Numbered from the stretch's first letter, positions 17,349 through 26,352 are shown. The stretch: DNA of 64,000 nt from Escherichia coli (GCF_011881725.1 NZ_JAATUR010000023.1:1-64000); one strand, 5' to 3'. Notes: generated by a model not told the origin, from the sequence alone. Made by a program: numbers and translations.

Positions 17349-18261
17349 ACAAGTTGCGGTACTGGGCGCCGGCTTGATGGGCGTGGGGATAGCCACTCAT
17401 TTCGCCCGCTTTGGTTATGACGTCTGGCTGTACGATACCGAACAGAGCCGGATCGCAGAAATTCCTGTAGTCGCAGGCGGAATTCTTGATGAACTTGTTA
17501 CCTGCGAAAAGTTTACCGCCTCGGAAAAAGAGAATGTGCTTAAACGTCTGCACGGCACTATTTCTCTTGCAGATGTTGCCGACTCGCAACTGCTGGTTGA
17601 GGCAATACCGGAGCGGCTTGAACTAAAACACGCATTATATGCCGGGCTTGAAACGCTTATTTCTCCTGACGCCATTATTGCCAGCAATACCAGCGGCCTG
17701 CCGCCGGATGAGCTGGCAGCGAAGATGCGCTACCCGCAACGACTGTTGATCGCCCATTTCTGGCATCCGCCGCACTTCATTCCGCTGGTGGAGATTGTCC
17801 CCGGCAGCGTTACTGAACAAAAGCATTTGCACTGGCTACAACACATGCTTGTCTCACTGCAACTGGAAGCGGTGTTGTTGGATCGCGCTGCGCCAGGATT
17901 TGTCGGCAACCGTCTGCAATTTGCGCTGTTGCGTGAAGCCCTGCATATCGTAAAAAGCGGCATTGCCAGTGCCGAAGTGGTGGATCAGGTCATGCGTGCC
18001 TCACTCGGGCGACGTTATGCCATGGTCGGCCCGCTGGAAGCCGCTGATATGACCGGACTTGCGACGGTGCAGGATATTTGTCGCCATCTGCTCCCTGAAC
18101 TGGCAACCGGCTGCGACATGATGTCGTTAGTTGCAGAAAAAGTGGAGCGTGGAGATATCGGCGTGCGTAGCGGTCAAGGATTTTACCGCTGGGATCAATC
18201 GCGGAAGCAGTACATCCAGCAGCGTCGGGAACATCAGCTTCGCTTCGCCCTGAAACCGTAA
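17338..18261 (+). CDS. 3-hydroxyacyl-CoA dehydrogenase superfamily protein
   Basis: NAD-dependent dehydrogenase, 307 aa, starting inside the end of the thiolase gene. It has an N-terminal Rossmann fold with the [10 protein letters not shown] nucleotide motif (residues ~9-18), and [14 protein letters not shown] plus [11 protein letters not shown] typical of 3-hydroxyacyl-CoA dehydrogenases. A C-terminal helical domain contains [15 protein letters not shown]. The catalytic His lies in [15 protein letters not shown] (~140), where ordinary 3-hydroxybutyryl-CoA dehydrogenases read HFFNP. That pattern is nearer to the lambda-crystallin/L-carnitine dehydrogenase branch that acts on free hydroxy acids. 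The substrate is therefore uncertain: (S)-3-hydroxybutyryl-CoA, L-3-hydroxybutyrate or another L-3-hydroxy acid. Confidence 0.8.
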   Translation: MQTEQVAVLGAGLMGVGIATHFARFGYDVWLYDTEQSRIAEIPVVAGGILDELVTCEKFTASEKENVLKRLHGTISLADVADSQLLVEAIPERLELKHALYAGLETLISPDAIIASNTSGLPPDELAAKMRYPQRLLIAHFWHPPHFIPLVEIVPGSVTEQKHLHWLQHMLVSLQLEAVLLDRAAPGFVGNRLQFALLREALHIVKSGIASAEVVDQVMRASLGRRYAMVGPLEAADMTGLATVQDICRHLLPELATGCDMMSLVAEKVERGDIGVRSGQGFYRWDQSRKQYIQQRREHQLRFALKP

Positions 18262-18306
18262 CTTCTCTGACTGTACCCACTATAACAACGATTTTGAGGA
18301 GTCCCG

Positions 18307-19698
18307 ATGAGTGTCTTAATCGCCCTTGCCGCGCTTGGGCTGCTAATGCTGGCAGCCTATCGCGGATACAGCGTTATCCTTTTTGCCCCCATAGCGGCAT
18401 TAGGCGCTGTTCTTGTCACCGATCCGGCGGCCGTTGGCCCAGCATTTACCGGCCTGTTCATGGAAAAAATGGTCGGCTTCGTGAAATTGTACTTCCCGGT
18501 TTTTCTGCTCGGGGCTGTGTTCGGAAAACTGATAGAGCTTTCAGGATTTTCTCGTTCGATTGTCGCTGCTGCAATCAACATTCTCGGACGGCGGCATGCG
18601 ATTCCGGTGATTGTGCTGGTATGTGCATTACTCACCTATGGCGGTGTGTCGCTGTTTGTGGTGGCATTTGCCGTCTATCCGTTCGCGGCTGAACTGTTCC
18701 GCCAGAGTAATATCCCAAAACGGCTTATACCGGCAACGGTGGCCCTCGGTGCATTCTCTTTTACTATGGACGCTCTGCCTGGCACGCCACAAATCCAGAA
18801 CATAATTCCCACCAGCTTCTTTGGCACCAATGCCTGGGCCGCACCGTGGCTGGGGCTTATTGGTTCACTGTTTATCATTGTCGTCGGGCTTTTCTATCTG
18901 GAGCGGCAGCGTCGTAAAGCGCAGGCAAAAAATGAAGGTTACGGCACAGAGTTACTCAATGAACCTGAAACGCCAGACAATATCAATTTGCCTAACCCAC
19001 TCATTGCGATTTCACCGCTCATTCTGGTAGGTCTGTTGAACTTGCTGTTTACCTGGTGGATCCCGATTTGGTATGGCGCAAGCCATCAACTGGAGTTGCC
19101 GGGACTTACCGCCCCGATAACTACTGATGTCGCTAAAATTACTGCTATCTGGGCGGTAGAAGCCGCGCTAATTGCCGGAATTTTGCTGGTCGTGATTTTT
19201 GGGTATCGCAATATTCATGGAAGACTGGCTGAAGGAAGCCGTACTGCGGTGGGTGGTGCAATTCTGGCAGCGATGAACACCGCCTCAGAATATGGCTTCG
19301 GTGCGGTTATCGCCGCCCTGCCCGGTTTTCTGGTGCTCTCGAAAGCGTTGGCCGCCATTCCTGATCCATTACTCAACGAAGCTATCAGCATCACTACGCT
19401 TGCCGGTATTACTGGTTCTGCTTCCGGCGGGATGAGTATTGCTCTTGCGGCTATGTCCGACACTTTTATTGCTGCTGCGCACGCAGCCAATATTCCACTC
19501 GAAGTTTTTCACCGCGTGGCATCTATGGCCAGTGGCGGCATGGATACATTGCCCCATAACGGCGCAGTGATCACCCTGTTGGCAATCACTGGGCTGAGTC
19601 ACCGTCAGGCTTACGGCGGTATCTTTGCGATTACGATCATTAAAAGTCTGGCCGTTCTGTTTGTCATCGGCGTGTACTACACCACTGGCATTGTCTAA
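18307..19698 (+). CDS. GntP-family permease, probable 3-hydroxybutyrate transporter
   Basis: Inner-membrane transporter of the gluconate:H+ symporter (GntP) family, 463 aa, with about 12-14 hydrophobic segments and the family's conserved loops (SGFSRSIVAAAINILG; MDALPGTPQIQNIIPTSFFGT). GntP relatives beside 3-hydroxybutyrate dehydrogenase genes are commonly annotated as D-beta-hydroxybutyrate permeases, and the neighbours here support that substrate. A GAGGAG ribosome site precedes ATG 18307. It is separated from the dehydrogenase-like gene by 45 bp and from the SDR gene by 11 bp. No E. coli transport assay is known to me for this protein. Confidence 0.85.
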   Translation: MSVLIALAALGLLMLAAYRGYSVILFAPIAALGAVLVTDPAAVGPAFTGLFMEKMVGFVKLYFPVFLLGAVFGKLIELSGFSRSIVAAAINILGRRHAIPVIVLVCALLTYGGVSLFVVAFAVYPFAAELFRQSNIPKRLIPATVALGAFSFTMDALPGTPQIQNIIPTSFFGTNAWAAPWLGLIGSLFIIVVGLFYLERQRRKAQAKNEGYGTELLNEPETPDNINLPNPLIAISPLILVGLLNLLFTWWIPIWYGASHQLELPGLTAPITTDVAKITAIWAVEAALIAGILLVVIFGYRNIHGRLAEGSRTAVGGAILAAMNTASEYGFGAVIAALPGFLVLSKALAAIPDPLLNEAISITTLAGITGSASGGMSIALAAMSDTFIAAAHAANIPLEVFHRVASMASGGMDTLPHNGAVITLLAITGLSHRQAYGGIFAITIIKSLAVLFVIGVYYTTGIV

Positions 19699-19709
19699 GG
19701 AAAATCACC

Positions 19710-20480
19710 ATGAATTTACAAGGTAAAACTGCGCTGGTAACGGGGTCCACCAGCGGTATTGGACTCGGTATTGCTCAGACACTGTCAAAAGCCGGCGCGC
19801 AAGTGATCCTCAACGGCTTCGGCGATGTCGATGCAGCAATCAATGCGGTTTCTCGAGTGGGTAAAACGCCGGGCTATCATGATGCAGACCTTAGCGATGA
19901 ATCGCAAATCGTCAGCATGATGGGCTACGCGCGACGGGAATTTGGCGGCGTGGACATTCTGGTGAATAACGCAGGGATCCAATATGTTTCCCCGGTAGAA
20001 TCTTTCCCGGTAGAGAAATGGAACGCCATTATCGCTATTAATCTCTCTTCAGTCTTTCACACTACACGACTGGCGCTGCCGGAAATGCGCGCTCGTAAAT
20101 GGGGACGGATAATTAACATCGCCTCGGTACATGGGCTGGTAGCGTCAAAAGATAAATCGGCTTATGTAGCGGCAAAACATGGCGTGGTAGGACTCACTAA
20201 GACTATTGCTCTGGAGACGGCACAGACGAGTATAACCTGCAACGCGCTCTGCCCTGGTTGGGTACTGACGCCGCTGGTACAACAACAAATTGATAAGCGC
20301 GTTGCACAAGGCGAAGATGCGGAAACTGCGCGTGAAGCCTTACTGGCAGAAAAACAGCCGTCTCGTGAATTTGTGACTCCACAACAACTGGGTGAACTGA
20401 CCGTCTTTCTCTGTTCGGATGCGGCAGCACAAGTACGTGGCGTGGCGTGGAATATGGATGGCGGTTGGGTAGCTCAGTAA
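19710..20480 (+). CDS. D-3-hydroxybutyrate dehydrogenase (SDR family)
   Basis: Short-chain dehydrogenase/reductase, 256 aa, NAD-type. The nucleotide motif TGSTSGIG is at residues ~9-16, NNAG near 88-91, catalytic Ser in INIASVHG near 140 and the YVAAK catalytic Tyr/Lys near 153-157. The C-terminal sequence MDGGWVAQ resembles the GGWTAQ ending of bacterial D-3-hydroxybutyrate dehydrogenases, in which the final Gln participates in the active site. It oxidises D-3-hydroxybutyrate to acetoacetate. It is the last gene of the operon and runs convergent to osmC. Confidence 0.87.
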   Translation: MNLQGKTALVTGSTSGIGLGIAQTLSKAGAQVILNGFGDVDAAINAVSRVGKTPGYHDADLSDESQIVSMMGYARREFGGVDILVNNAGIQYVSPVESFPVEKWNAIIAINLSSVFHTTRLALPEMRARKWGRIINIASVHGLVASKDKSAYVAAKHGVVGLTKTIALETAQTSITCNALCPGWVLTPLVQQQIDKRVAQGEDAETAREALLAEKQPSREFVTPQQLGELTVFLCSDAAAQVRGVAWNMDGGWVAQ

Positions 20481-20486
20481 AAGTTC

Positions 20487-20508
20487 GCCGGATGACACGT
20501 CATCCGGC
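20487..20508. terminator. Bidirectional hairpin between hydroxybutyrate operon and osmC
   Basis: The perfect 10-bp inverted repeat GCCGGATGAC/GTCATCCGGC has a 2-nt spacer (effectively a 4-nt loop) and sits 6 bp after the SDR stop and 6 bp before the osmC stop. Its GCCGGATG...CATCCGGC core resembles a REP half-unit. It could serve convergent transcripts, though the U tract is short. Confidence 0.6.
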
Positions 20509-20514
20509 ATCACT

Positions 20515-20946
20515 TTACGATTTCAACTGGTAGTCCAGCGTAATTTCCGCTTTCAGGACCTGTGAAACCGGGCATCCTGCTTTTGCTTTCTGGATAATGC
20601 CGTCAAAGGTGGAAGCATCAATACCCGGGGCGGCGACTTCGCTTTTCAGTGCGATTTTGGTAATCGCAAAACCAGCATCCACTTTATCCAGTGATACATC
20701 CGCAGTGGTATCAATCGATGTTGGCGTGAATCCCGCTTCTCCCAGCATCAGCGAAAGCGCCATCGAGAAACATGCTGCATGCGCCGCGCCAATCAGTTCT
20801 TCAGGGTTGGTTCCTTTTTCGCCTTCAAAACGCGTGTTAAATCCATACGGTTGTTGGTTCAGCACACCGCTCTCGGTGGATACTGTTCCTTTCCCGCGTT
20901 TGATATCGCCTTCCCAGTGTGCCTGACCTTTCTTATGGATTGTCAT
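20515..20946 (-). CDS. osmC: Peroxiredoxin OsmC
   Basis: Osmotically induced hydroperoxide reductase, 143 aa as in K-12. It reduces organic hydroperoxides using a reactive cysteine pair. The first Cys lies in the AAHAACFSMALS motif (near residue 59) and the second in AKAGCPVSQVL (near 125). It is cytoplasmic. Transcription reads from the shared osmC-bdm regulatory region, known in E. coli for RpoS, Lrp, H-NS and RcsB control. In this genome its tail faces the hydroxybutyrate operon instead of ddpF. Confidence 0.96.
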   Translation of the reverse strand: MTIHKKGQAHWEGDIKRGKGTVSTESGVLNQQPYGFNTRFEGEKGTNPEELIGAAHAACFSMALSLMLGEAGFTPTSIDTTADVSLDKVDAGFAITKIALKSEVAAPGIDASTFDGIIQKAKAGCPVSQVLKAEITLDYQLKS

Positions 20947-21272
20947 TGTTGCTCTCCTGTGGGCTTAAAAAGGAAATTATAGACTACGTAAGAAATAGCA
21001 CGCGGATAAGCAGGATATTCCGAATAAAATCCAGTGAAAATAATATCTCCGTGATTAAGTTACCACAAAAGATGAACGTAAATATCAGCCTAAGAAATAT
21101 TGTAGCAATAACAATCAAATAATACTCAACAGTATCATGTAGTTAAAATACAAAATTTATCAACCAGGATTAATCTTAACAACGAAGCGGTAATTATTTG
21201 CCATGCTGAATGTGCTTTATAAAGCTGCGAACTGTAGCAGACACTATAAATATACAGACACGGAGGATCACT
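20947..21272. promoter_or_regulatory. osmC-bdm divergent regulatory region
   Basis: This 326-bp gap has no gene. It serves osmC leftward and bdm rightward. A candidate RcsB box is at 21010-21023 and the remainder is AT-rich. CGGAGG before ATG 21273 is the bdm ribosome site, and CTATAAAT at 21244-21251 could be a bdm -10-like element. Confidence 0.55.
21010..21023 (-). promoter_or_regulatory. Candidate RcsB box of osmC
   Basis: Read on the minus strand the sequence is TCGGAATATCCTGC, matching 11 of 14 positions of the RcsB consensus TRVGAAWAWTSYGR. It lies about 64 bp upstream of the osmC start codon. RcsB activation of osmC is established in E. coli. Confidence 0.5.
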
Positions 21273-21488
21273 ATGTTTACTTATTTTCAGGTAGAAAATT
21301 CAACAGCAGAACCCGCTCTGGTTAATGCCATTGAGCAAGGACTTCGGGCAGAGCATGGAGTTGTCACTGAAGATGACATTCTCATGGAGTTGACCAAATG
21401 GGTCGAAGCCTCTGATAACGACATCCTCAGTGATATCTACCAGCAAACGATCAATTATATGGTCAGTGGCCAGCACCCTGGGCTTTAA
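21273..21488 (+). CDS. bdm: Biofilm-dependent modulation protein Bdm
   Basis: Small cytoplasmic acidic protein of 71 aa, the same length as K-12 Bdm, starting at ATG 21273 after CGGAGG. In E. coli its mRNA is an RNase III target, the protein is Rcs-induced, and it influences flagellar gene expression and osmotic stress responses. It has no recognisable catalytic motif. sra follows about 100 bp downstream in the same direction. Confidence 0.93.
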   Translation: MFTYFQVENSTAEPALVNAIEQGLRAEHGVVTEDDILMELTKWVEASDNDILSDIYQQTINYMVSGQHPGL

Positions 21489-21589
21489 GCTGCTAAGCTT
21501 GATCGGCAACCTAATTTAGGGGTTTAGCATGTGTTTCTTCGCTACGGCGATGTTGTCCTTAAAACTAGCAACAGGATTGAGGAGTACAA

Positions 21590-21727
21590 ATGAAATCGAA
21601 CCGTCAGGCACGCCATATTCTTGGACTGGATCATAAAATTTCTAACCAGCGCAAAATAGTTACCGAAGGTGACAAATCCAGCGTGATAAATACCCCAACC
21701 GGTAGAAAACGCCCCGTTGAAAAGTAA
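21590..21727 (+). CDS. sra: Stationary-phase ribosome-associated protein Sra (RpsV)
   Basis: Very small, strongly basic protein of 45 aa, from ATG 21590 preceded by GAGGAG. Residues such as [18 protein letters not shown] and the Lys/Arg-rich end identify it as Sra (protein D, 30S subunit protein S22), which associates with ribosomes in stationary phase. Only minor substitutions relative to K-12 are evident near the C-terminus. An intrinsic terminator follows. Confidence 0.95.
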   Translation: MKSNRQARHILGLDHKISNQRKIVTEGDKSSVINTPTGRKRPVEK

Positions 21728-21760
21728 TACATAGCATCCAGTACTCAATGACGATTAAAC

Positions 21761-21789
21761 ACCATTGCCTGCGCAATGGTGTTTTTGTT
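21761..21789 (+). terminator. Terminator of sra
   Basis: The perfect 8-bp stem ACCATTGC/GCAATGGT with a 4-nt loop is followed by GTTTTTGTTTTT. It starts 33 bp after the sra stop. Confidence 0.85.
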
Positions 21790-21883
21790 TTTATCTGCTT
21801 TATACTTGGGGCCGACGCCCTGGCGGTAAAGCAAAGACGATAAAAGCGTGCCAGGGATAGATATTCAAAAAAGAGTGAGTGAC

Positions 21884-23581
21884 ATGGAACCAAAAACAAA
21901 AAAACAGCGTTCGCTTTATATTCCTTACGCTGGCCCTGTACTGCTGGAATTTCCGTTGTTGAATAAAGGCAGCGCCTTCAGCATGGAAGAGCGCCGTAAC
22001 TTCAACCTGCTGGGGTTACTGCCGGAAGTCGTCGAAACTATCGAAGAACAAGCGGAACGTGCGTGGATCCAGTATCAGGGATTCAAAACCGAAATTGACA
22101 AGCACATCTACCTGCGTAATATCCAGGACACTAACGAAACCCTCTTCTACCGCCTGGTAAACAATCATCTCGATGAGATGATGCCCGTCATTTACACCCC
22201 AACCGTCGGCGCGGCTTGTGAGCGTTTTTCTGAGATCTACCGCCGTTCGCGCGGTGTGTTTATCTCTTACCAGAATCGCCAAAATATGGATGACATTCTG
22301 CAAAACGTCCCGAACCATAATATTAAAGTGATTGTGGTGACCGACGGCGAACGCATTCTGGGTCTTGGTGACCAGGGTATCGGCGGGATGGGGATTCCGA
22401 TCGGTAAACTCTCGCTCTACACCGCCTGTGGCGGTATCAGCCCGGCGTATACCCTTCCGGTGGTGCTGGACGTCGGGACGAACAACCAGCAACTGCTAAA
22501 CGACCCGCTGTATATGGGCTGGCGTAACCCGCGTATCACCGACGACGAATACTATGAATTCGTTGACGAATTTATCCAGGCCGTAAAGCATCGCTGGCCG
22601 GACGTGCTATTACAGTTTGAGGACTTCGCGCAGAAAAACGCGATGCCGCTGCTGAACCGCTATCGTAATGAAATTTGTTCTTTTAACGATGACATTCAGG
22701 GTACCGCCGCAGTAACCGTAGGCACGCTGATCGCAGCCAGCCGCGCGGCGGGCGGTCAGTTAAGCGAGAAAAAGATTGTCTTCCTCGGCGCAGGCTCTGC
22801 GGGGTGCGGAATTGCCGAAATGATCATCGCCCAGACTCAGCGTGAAGGATTAAGCGAAGAAGCGGCGCGGCAGAAAGTGTTTATGGTCGATCGCTTTGGT
22901 CTGCTCACCGACAAGATGCCGAATTTGTTGCCTTTCCAGACCAAACTGGTACAGGCGCGGGAAAATCTCAGCGACTGGGATACTGACAGCGATGTGTTGT
23001 CGTTGCTTGATGTCGTGCGTAACGTCAAACCGGATATTCTGATTGGCGTATCCGGCCAGACCGGACTGTTTACGGAAGAAATCATTCGCGAGATGCATAA
23101 GCACTGCCCGCGCCCGATCGTGATGCCGCTGTCTAACCCGACTTCACGCGTCGAAGCCACACCGCAGGATATTATCGCCTGGACCGAAGGTAATGCGCTG
23201 GTCGCCACCGGCAGTCCGTTTAATCCGGTGGTATGGAAAGATAAAATCTACCCTATCGCTCAGTGTAACAACGCCTTTATTTTCCCGGGCATTGGGCTTG
23301 GCGTTATTGCTTCCGGTGCCTCGCGCATTACCGACGAGATGTTAATGTCTGCCAGCGAAACCCTGGCGCAGTATTCGCCACTGGTGCTGAATGGCGAAGG
23401 GCTGGTACTGCCGGAACTGAAAGATATTCAGAAAGTCTCCCGCGCTATTGCTTTTGCGGTCGGCAAAATGGCACAACAACAAGGCGTGGCGGTGAAAACC
23501 TCCGCCGAAGCCCTGCAACAGGCCATTGACGATAATTTCTGGCAAGCGGAATACCGCGACTACCGCCGTACCTCAATTTAA
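21884..23581 (+). CDS. maeA: NAD-dependent malic enzyme MaeA (SfcA)
   Basis: Oxidative decarboxylation of L-malate to pyruvate with NAD+, cytoplasmic, 565 aa from ATG 21884 (the frame is open 12 codons further upstream). The malic enzyme signature FNDDIQGTA is near residue 266, the nucleotide motif [13 protein letters not shown] near 303-315, and the N-terminal [18 protein letters not shown] segment near 104-121 contains the catalytic Tyr. Length and sequence are essentially those of K-12. A terminator follows before adhP. Confidence 0.97.
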   Translation: MEPKTKKQRSLYIPYAGPVLLEFPLLNKGSAFSMEERRNFNLLGLLPEVVETIEEQAERAWIQYQGFKTEIDKHIYLRNIQDTNETLFYRLVNNHLDEMMPVIYTPTVGAACERFSEIYRRSRGVFISYQNRQNMDDILQNVPNHNIKVIVVTDGERILGLGDQGIGGMGIPIGKLSLYTACGGISPAYTLPVVLDVGTNNQQLLNDPLYMGWRNPRITDDEYYEFVDEFIQAVKHRWPDVLLQFEDFAQKNAMPLLNRYRNEICSFNDDIQGTAAVTVGTLIAASRAAGGQLSEKKIVFLGAGSAGCGIAEMIIAQTQREGLSEEAARQKVFMVDRFGLLTDKMPNLLPFQTKLVQARENLSDWDTDSDVLSLLDVVRNVKPDILIGVSGQTGLFTEEIIREMHKHCPRPIVMPLSNPTSRVEATPQDIIAWTEGNALVATGSPFNPVVWKDKIYPIAQCNNAFIFPGIGLGVIASGASRITDEMLMSASETLAQYSPLVLNGEGLVLPELKDIQKVSRAIAFAVGKMAQQQGVAVKTSAEALQQAIDDNFWQAEYRDYRRTSI

Positions 23582-23587
23582 ATCTCA

Positions 23588-23618
23588 GCCCGGTGGTGAA
23601 TGCTACCGGGCAATTTTC
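23588..23618 (+). terminator. Terminator of maeA
   Basis: The 9-bp stem GCCCGGTGG/CTACCGGGC (one G-T pair) is followed by AATTTTCC, 7 bp after the maeA stop codon. Confidence 0.75.
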
Positions 23619-23714
23619 CCCCTCTTTTTCAGATCTCATCCATACTGGGTAATGGCAAATAAATCTCATTTGCGTCACCTGCTATGCAGAATATCATCCG
23701 AAAAGGAGGAATCT

Positions 23715-24725
23715 ATGAAGGCTGCAGTTGTTACGAAGGATCATCATGTTGACGTTACGGATAAAACGCTGCGCTCACTGAAACATGGCGAAGCCCTGCT
23801 GAAAATGGAGTGTTGTGGTGTTTGTCATACCGATCTCCATGTTAAGAATGGCGATTTTGGTGATAAAACTGGCGTGATTCTGGGGCACGAAGGTATTGGT
23901 GTGGTGGCCGAAGTTGGCCCAGGTGTCACCTCATTAAAACCAGGCGATCGCGCAAGCGTTGCATGGTTCTATGAAGGTTGCGGTCATTGCGAATACTGTA
24001 ATAGTGGTAACGAAACCCTCTGCCGTTCAGTTAAAAACGCCGGATACAGCGTTGATGGCGGGATGGCTGAAGAGTGCATCGTGGTAGCCGATTACGCGGT
24101 AAAAGTCCCAGATGGCCTGGACTCGGCAGCTGCCAGCAGCATTACCTGCGCGGGCGTCACCACCTACAAAGCAGTGAAACTGTCAAAAATTCGTCCAGGG
24201 CAATGGATTGCTATCTACGGTCTTGGCGGTCTGGGTAACCTTGCCCTGCAATACGCGAAAAATGTTTTTAACGCCAAAGTGATCGCTATTGATGTCAATG
24301 ATGAGCAGCTGAAACTGGCGACCGAAATGGGCGCTGATTTAGCGATTAACTCACGCACGGAAGATGCCGCCAAAATTGTGCAGGAAAAAACTGGCGGCGC
24401 ACACGCTGCGGTGGTAACAGCGGTGGCTAAAGCGGCATTTAACTCGGCGGTCGATGCCGTACGTGCAGGCGGGCGTGTTGTGGCTGTCGGTCTGCCGCCG
24501 GAGTCTATGAGCCTGGACATCCCACGGCTGGTGCTGGATGGTATCGAAGTGGTCGGTTCGCTGGTTGGCACACGCCAGGATCTAACCGAAGCCTTCCAGT
24601 TTGCCGCCGAAGGTAAAGTGGTGCCCAAAGTCGCCCTGCGTCCGTTAGCGGACATCAACACCATCTTTACCGAAATGGAACAAGGCAAAATCCGTGGCCG
24701 AATGGTGATTGATTTCCGCCGCTAA
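23715..24725 (+). CDS. adhP: Ethanol-active zinc alcohol dehydrogenase AdhP
   Basis: Medium-chain NAD-dependent alcohol dehydrogenase, 336 aa from ATG 23715, preceded by AAGGAGGA. Catalytic zinc ligands are visible: CGVCHTD near residue 37, GHEG near 58-61, and Cys in TCAGVT near 145. The structural zinc loop [16 protein letters not shown] is near 88-103. The nucleotide motif is GLGGLGN near 170-176. It catalyses ethanol/acetaldehyde interconversion and is known to be propanol- and ethanol-inducible in E. coli. The frame is open upstream into maeA, but length and ribosome site fix the start. Confidence 0.96.
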   Translation: MKAAVVTKDHHVDVTDKTLRSLKHGEALLKMECCGVCHTDLHVKNGDFGDKTGVILGHEGIGVVAEVGPGVTSLKPGDRASVAWFYEGCGHCEYCNSGNETLCRSVKNAGYSVDGGMAEECIVVADYAVKVPDGLDSAAASSITCAGVTTYKAVKLSKIRPGQWIAIYGLGGLGNLALQYAKNVFNAKVIAIDVNDEQLKLATEMGADLAINSRTEDAAKIVQEKTGGAHAAVVTAVAKAAFNSAVDAVRAGGRVVAVGLPPESMSLDIPRLVLDGIEVVGSLVGTRQDLTEAFQFAAEGKVVPKVALRPLADINTIFTEMEQGKIRGRMVIDFRR

Positions 24726-24734
24726 GAGGCCTTT

Positions 24735-24769
24735 GCTGCGACTGCCATGTTCGGGTCGCAGCCTGTTTT
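24735..24769 (+). terminator. Terminator of adhP
   Basis: The perfect 8-bp stem GCTGCGAC/GTCGCAGC with a 12-nt loop is followed by CTGTTTTG, 9 bp after the adhP stop codon. Confidence 0.7.
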
Positions 24770-24864
24770 GCGAGACGCTTTCCGCAATTTTACGCATCTT
24801 CTTTTCCTCCCCCATCTTTCCCCTCACAATTCGCGAAAACGTAGCGAAACTTGTTGCGCTACAC

Positions 24865-24899
24865 GGAACAATAGTGATAGTGTTCCTTTCGAGGGAACA
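24865..24899. promoter_or_regulatory. Operator of the HigBA-type module
   Basis: Three half-sites occur just upstream of the toxin gene: GGAACA (24865-24870), TGTTCC (24881-24886) and GGAACA (24894-24899), forming two overlapping inverted repeats. Type II modules are autoregulated by their antitoxin at such dyads, so YddM is the expected ligand. This is inferred from position and symmetry only. Confidence 0.55.
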
Positions 24900-24916
24900 A
24901 GGATGAAGAGATGATA

Positions 24917-25189
24917 ATGAATTTCAGACACAAGGGATTGCGTGACTTGTTTCTTCTCGGCAAAACCTCCGGCGTTATATCGACACAAGTCAAACGATTA
25001 CGCCACCGACTCGCTGTGATTGATGCAGCAAGCTGCCTTGCTGATATCGATATGCCCGGTTACCGACTACACCCGTTAAGCGGCGATCGCGATGGAATTT
25101 GGGCGATATCTGTCTCGGGCAACTGGCGAATCACATTTGAATTCGTCAATGGCGATGCATACATATTGGATTACGAGGACTATCACTGA
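24917..25189 (+). CDS. HigB-type toxin (plasmid maintenance killer family)
   Basis: Probable mRNA-cleaving toxin of the RelE/HigB superfamily, 90 aa from ATG 24917 (an ATG at 24911 adds two residues). Family features are HKGLRDLF at the start, [30 protein letters not shown] in the core and the [11 protein letters not shown] ending common to HigB-1 proteins. The toxin precedes the antitoxin, which is the reversed order typical of higBA. The frame ends at TGA one base before yddM's ATG. It is intact by eye. Confidence 0.85.
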   Translation: MNFRHKGLRDLFLLGKTSGVISTQVKRLRHRLAVIDAASCLADIDMPGYRLHPLSGDRDGIWAISVSGNWRITFEFVNGDAYILDYEDYH

Positions 25190-25473
25190 TGAAAATGGCC
25201 AATCATCCCCGTCCGGGGGACATTATTCAGGAATCATTGGACGAACTGAACGTCAGCCTGCGCGAATTTGCCAGAGCAATGGAAATTGCACCCTCAACGG
25301 CGAGCCGTCTGCTGAGCGGAAAAGCAGCGCTCACTCCGGAAATGGCAATTAAACTTTCCGTGGTGATCGGCAGTTCACCGCAAATGTGGCTGAATCTGCA
25401 AAACGCGTGGAGTCTGGCAGAGGCGGAAAAAACGGTGGATGTGTCGCGACTACGTCGTCTGGTTACGCAATAA
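25189..25473 (+). CDS. yddM: HigA-type antitoxin / HTH regulator YddM
   Basis: XRE-family DNA-binding protein of 94 aa, the same length as K-12 YddM. It begins with [18 protein letters not shown], the hallmark of HigA antitoxins, then a helix-turn-helix ([32 protein letters not shown], split here for description at ~25-58) and the [14 protein letters not shown] segment. Its start overlaps the toxin gene end by one base, indicating translational coupling. It likely neutralises the toxin and represses the operon. Confidence 0.88.
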   Translation: MKMANHPRPGDIIQESLDELNVSLREFARAMEIAPSTASRLLSGKAALTPEMAIKLSVVIGSSPQMWLNLQNAWSLAEAEKTVDVSRLRRLVTQ

Positions 25474-25500
25474 AAAATTGCGCCTATTAAAGCGCCATTT

Positions 25501-25642
25501 GAAATTGATGACAAACGCAACATTGCCTGATGCGCTACGCTTAGCAGGCCTACTCGTTACAGCAATCTATTGAATTTGTGCGGTTTGTAGGCCGGATAAG
25601 GCGTTCGCGCCGCATCCGGCATAAACAAAGCGCACTTTGTCA
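25501..25642. repeat. Extended BIME, copy A
   Basis: Intergenic repeat of about 142 bp with two REP cores: TGATGCGCTACGCTTAGCAGGCC-like at ~25525-25552 and GCCGGATAAGGCG...CGCATCCGGC at 25590-25620, plus conserved non-REP flanks (AAATTGATGACAAACGCAA and AACAAAGCGCACTTTGTCA). It aligns with the reverse complement of 33084-33216. Confidence 0.85.
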
Positions 25643-25651
25643 AAAATCTGC

Positions 25652-25675
25652 AATGGCGCCTCTTACAGCGCCATT
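25652..25675 (-). terminator. Terminator of fdnGHI
   Basis: The perfect stem AATGGCGC/GCGCCATT with an 8-nt loop lies just beyond the fdnI stop on the minus strand. Confidence 0.6.
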
Positions 25676-25698
25676 TCCAGCTTAAAGTTCAAAAGAGA

Positions 25699-26352
25699 TT
25701 ATATCCCTTCCTCACTCTCTTTTTTCGCTTCTGCCTTTTCGATTTCACGATACCAGCGCGGATGGTGTTTCATCGCCCAGCGACGGCTCACCTTCCCTTC
25801 GATCATCCCTTTAATCGACCCTTTCACCCAGAATGCCATATACATATGGATCAGGATGGCGTGGATCAGGATGATACCCGCAGCCGCGTGAATCAGCAGG
25901 CTATAGCGAATAACCTGCATCGGGAAGTACTGCGCAAAATACGGACGCCAGATGATCACCCCGGTCACCAGCAGCACGAAAATCATGCTCATGATCGACC
26001 AGAACATCATCTTCTGCCCGGCGTTGTACTTACCGACATCCGCCACTTTGTGCTCATTGCCTTTTAATACTTCGACAATGTTCAACAACCACGGAATATC
26101 TTTCTTATCCGGAATGTTGTGATGCACAAAACGGAAGAACATAAACATCAGCGCGACAAAAATCGCAATGCCGAAGAACGGGTGCAAAATGCGTCCCATC
26201 TGCGGCGTACCGAAGGTTTGCGTCAGCCATTGCAGCGTCGGGAAGAAGAACGAAATCCCGGACAGCGCCACCAGGAAGAAGCAAATCACCACGGTCCAGT
26301 GACAAGCGCGGTCAATAAACTTAGTGCGCACAATCATTTTCGACTTACTCAT
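25699..26352 (-). CDS. fdnI: Formate dehydrogenase-N gamma subunit, cytochrome b556
   Basis: Inner-membrane di-heme cytochrome b subunit of formate dehydrogenase-N, 217 aa from ATG 26352, which overlaps the end of fdnH by 8 bp. Four transmembrane segments are visible (about residues 15-35, 52-72, 112-132, 150-172). Histidines are placed to ligand heme in [16 protein letters not shown] and [21 protein letters not shown]. It passes electrons from FdnH to menaquinone at the cytoplasmic face. The basic/acidic C-terminal tail is cytoplasmic. Confidence 0.96.
   Translation of the reverse strand: MSKSKMIVRTKFIDRACHWTVVICFFLVALSGISFFFPTLQWLTQTFGTPQMGRILHPFFGIAIFVALMFMFFRFVHHNIPDKKDIPWLLNIVEVLKGNEHKVADVGKYNAGQKMMFWSIMSMIFVLLVTGVIIWRPYFAQYFPMQVIRYSLLIHAAAGIILIHAILIHMYMAFWVKGSIKGMIEGKVSRRWAMKHHPRWYREIEKAEAKKESEEGI

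Noticed and set aside
13677..20514. Mobile-element origin of the hydroxybutyrate operon
   Set aside because: I looked for an integrase, transposase, tRNA, flanking direct repeats and IS inverted repeats at both edges and saw none. Acquisition is inferred only from comparison with K-12 gene order.
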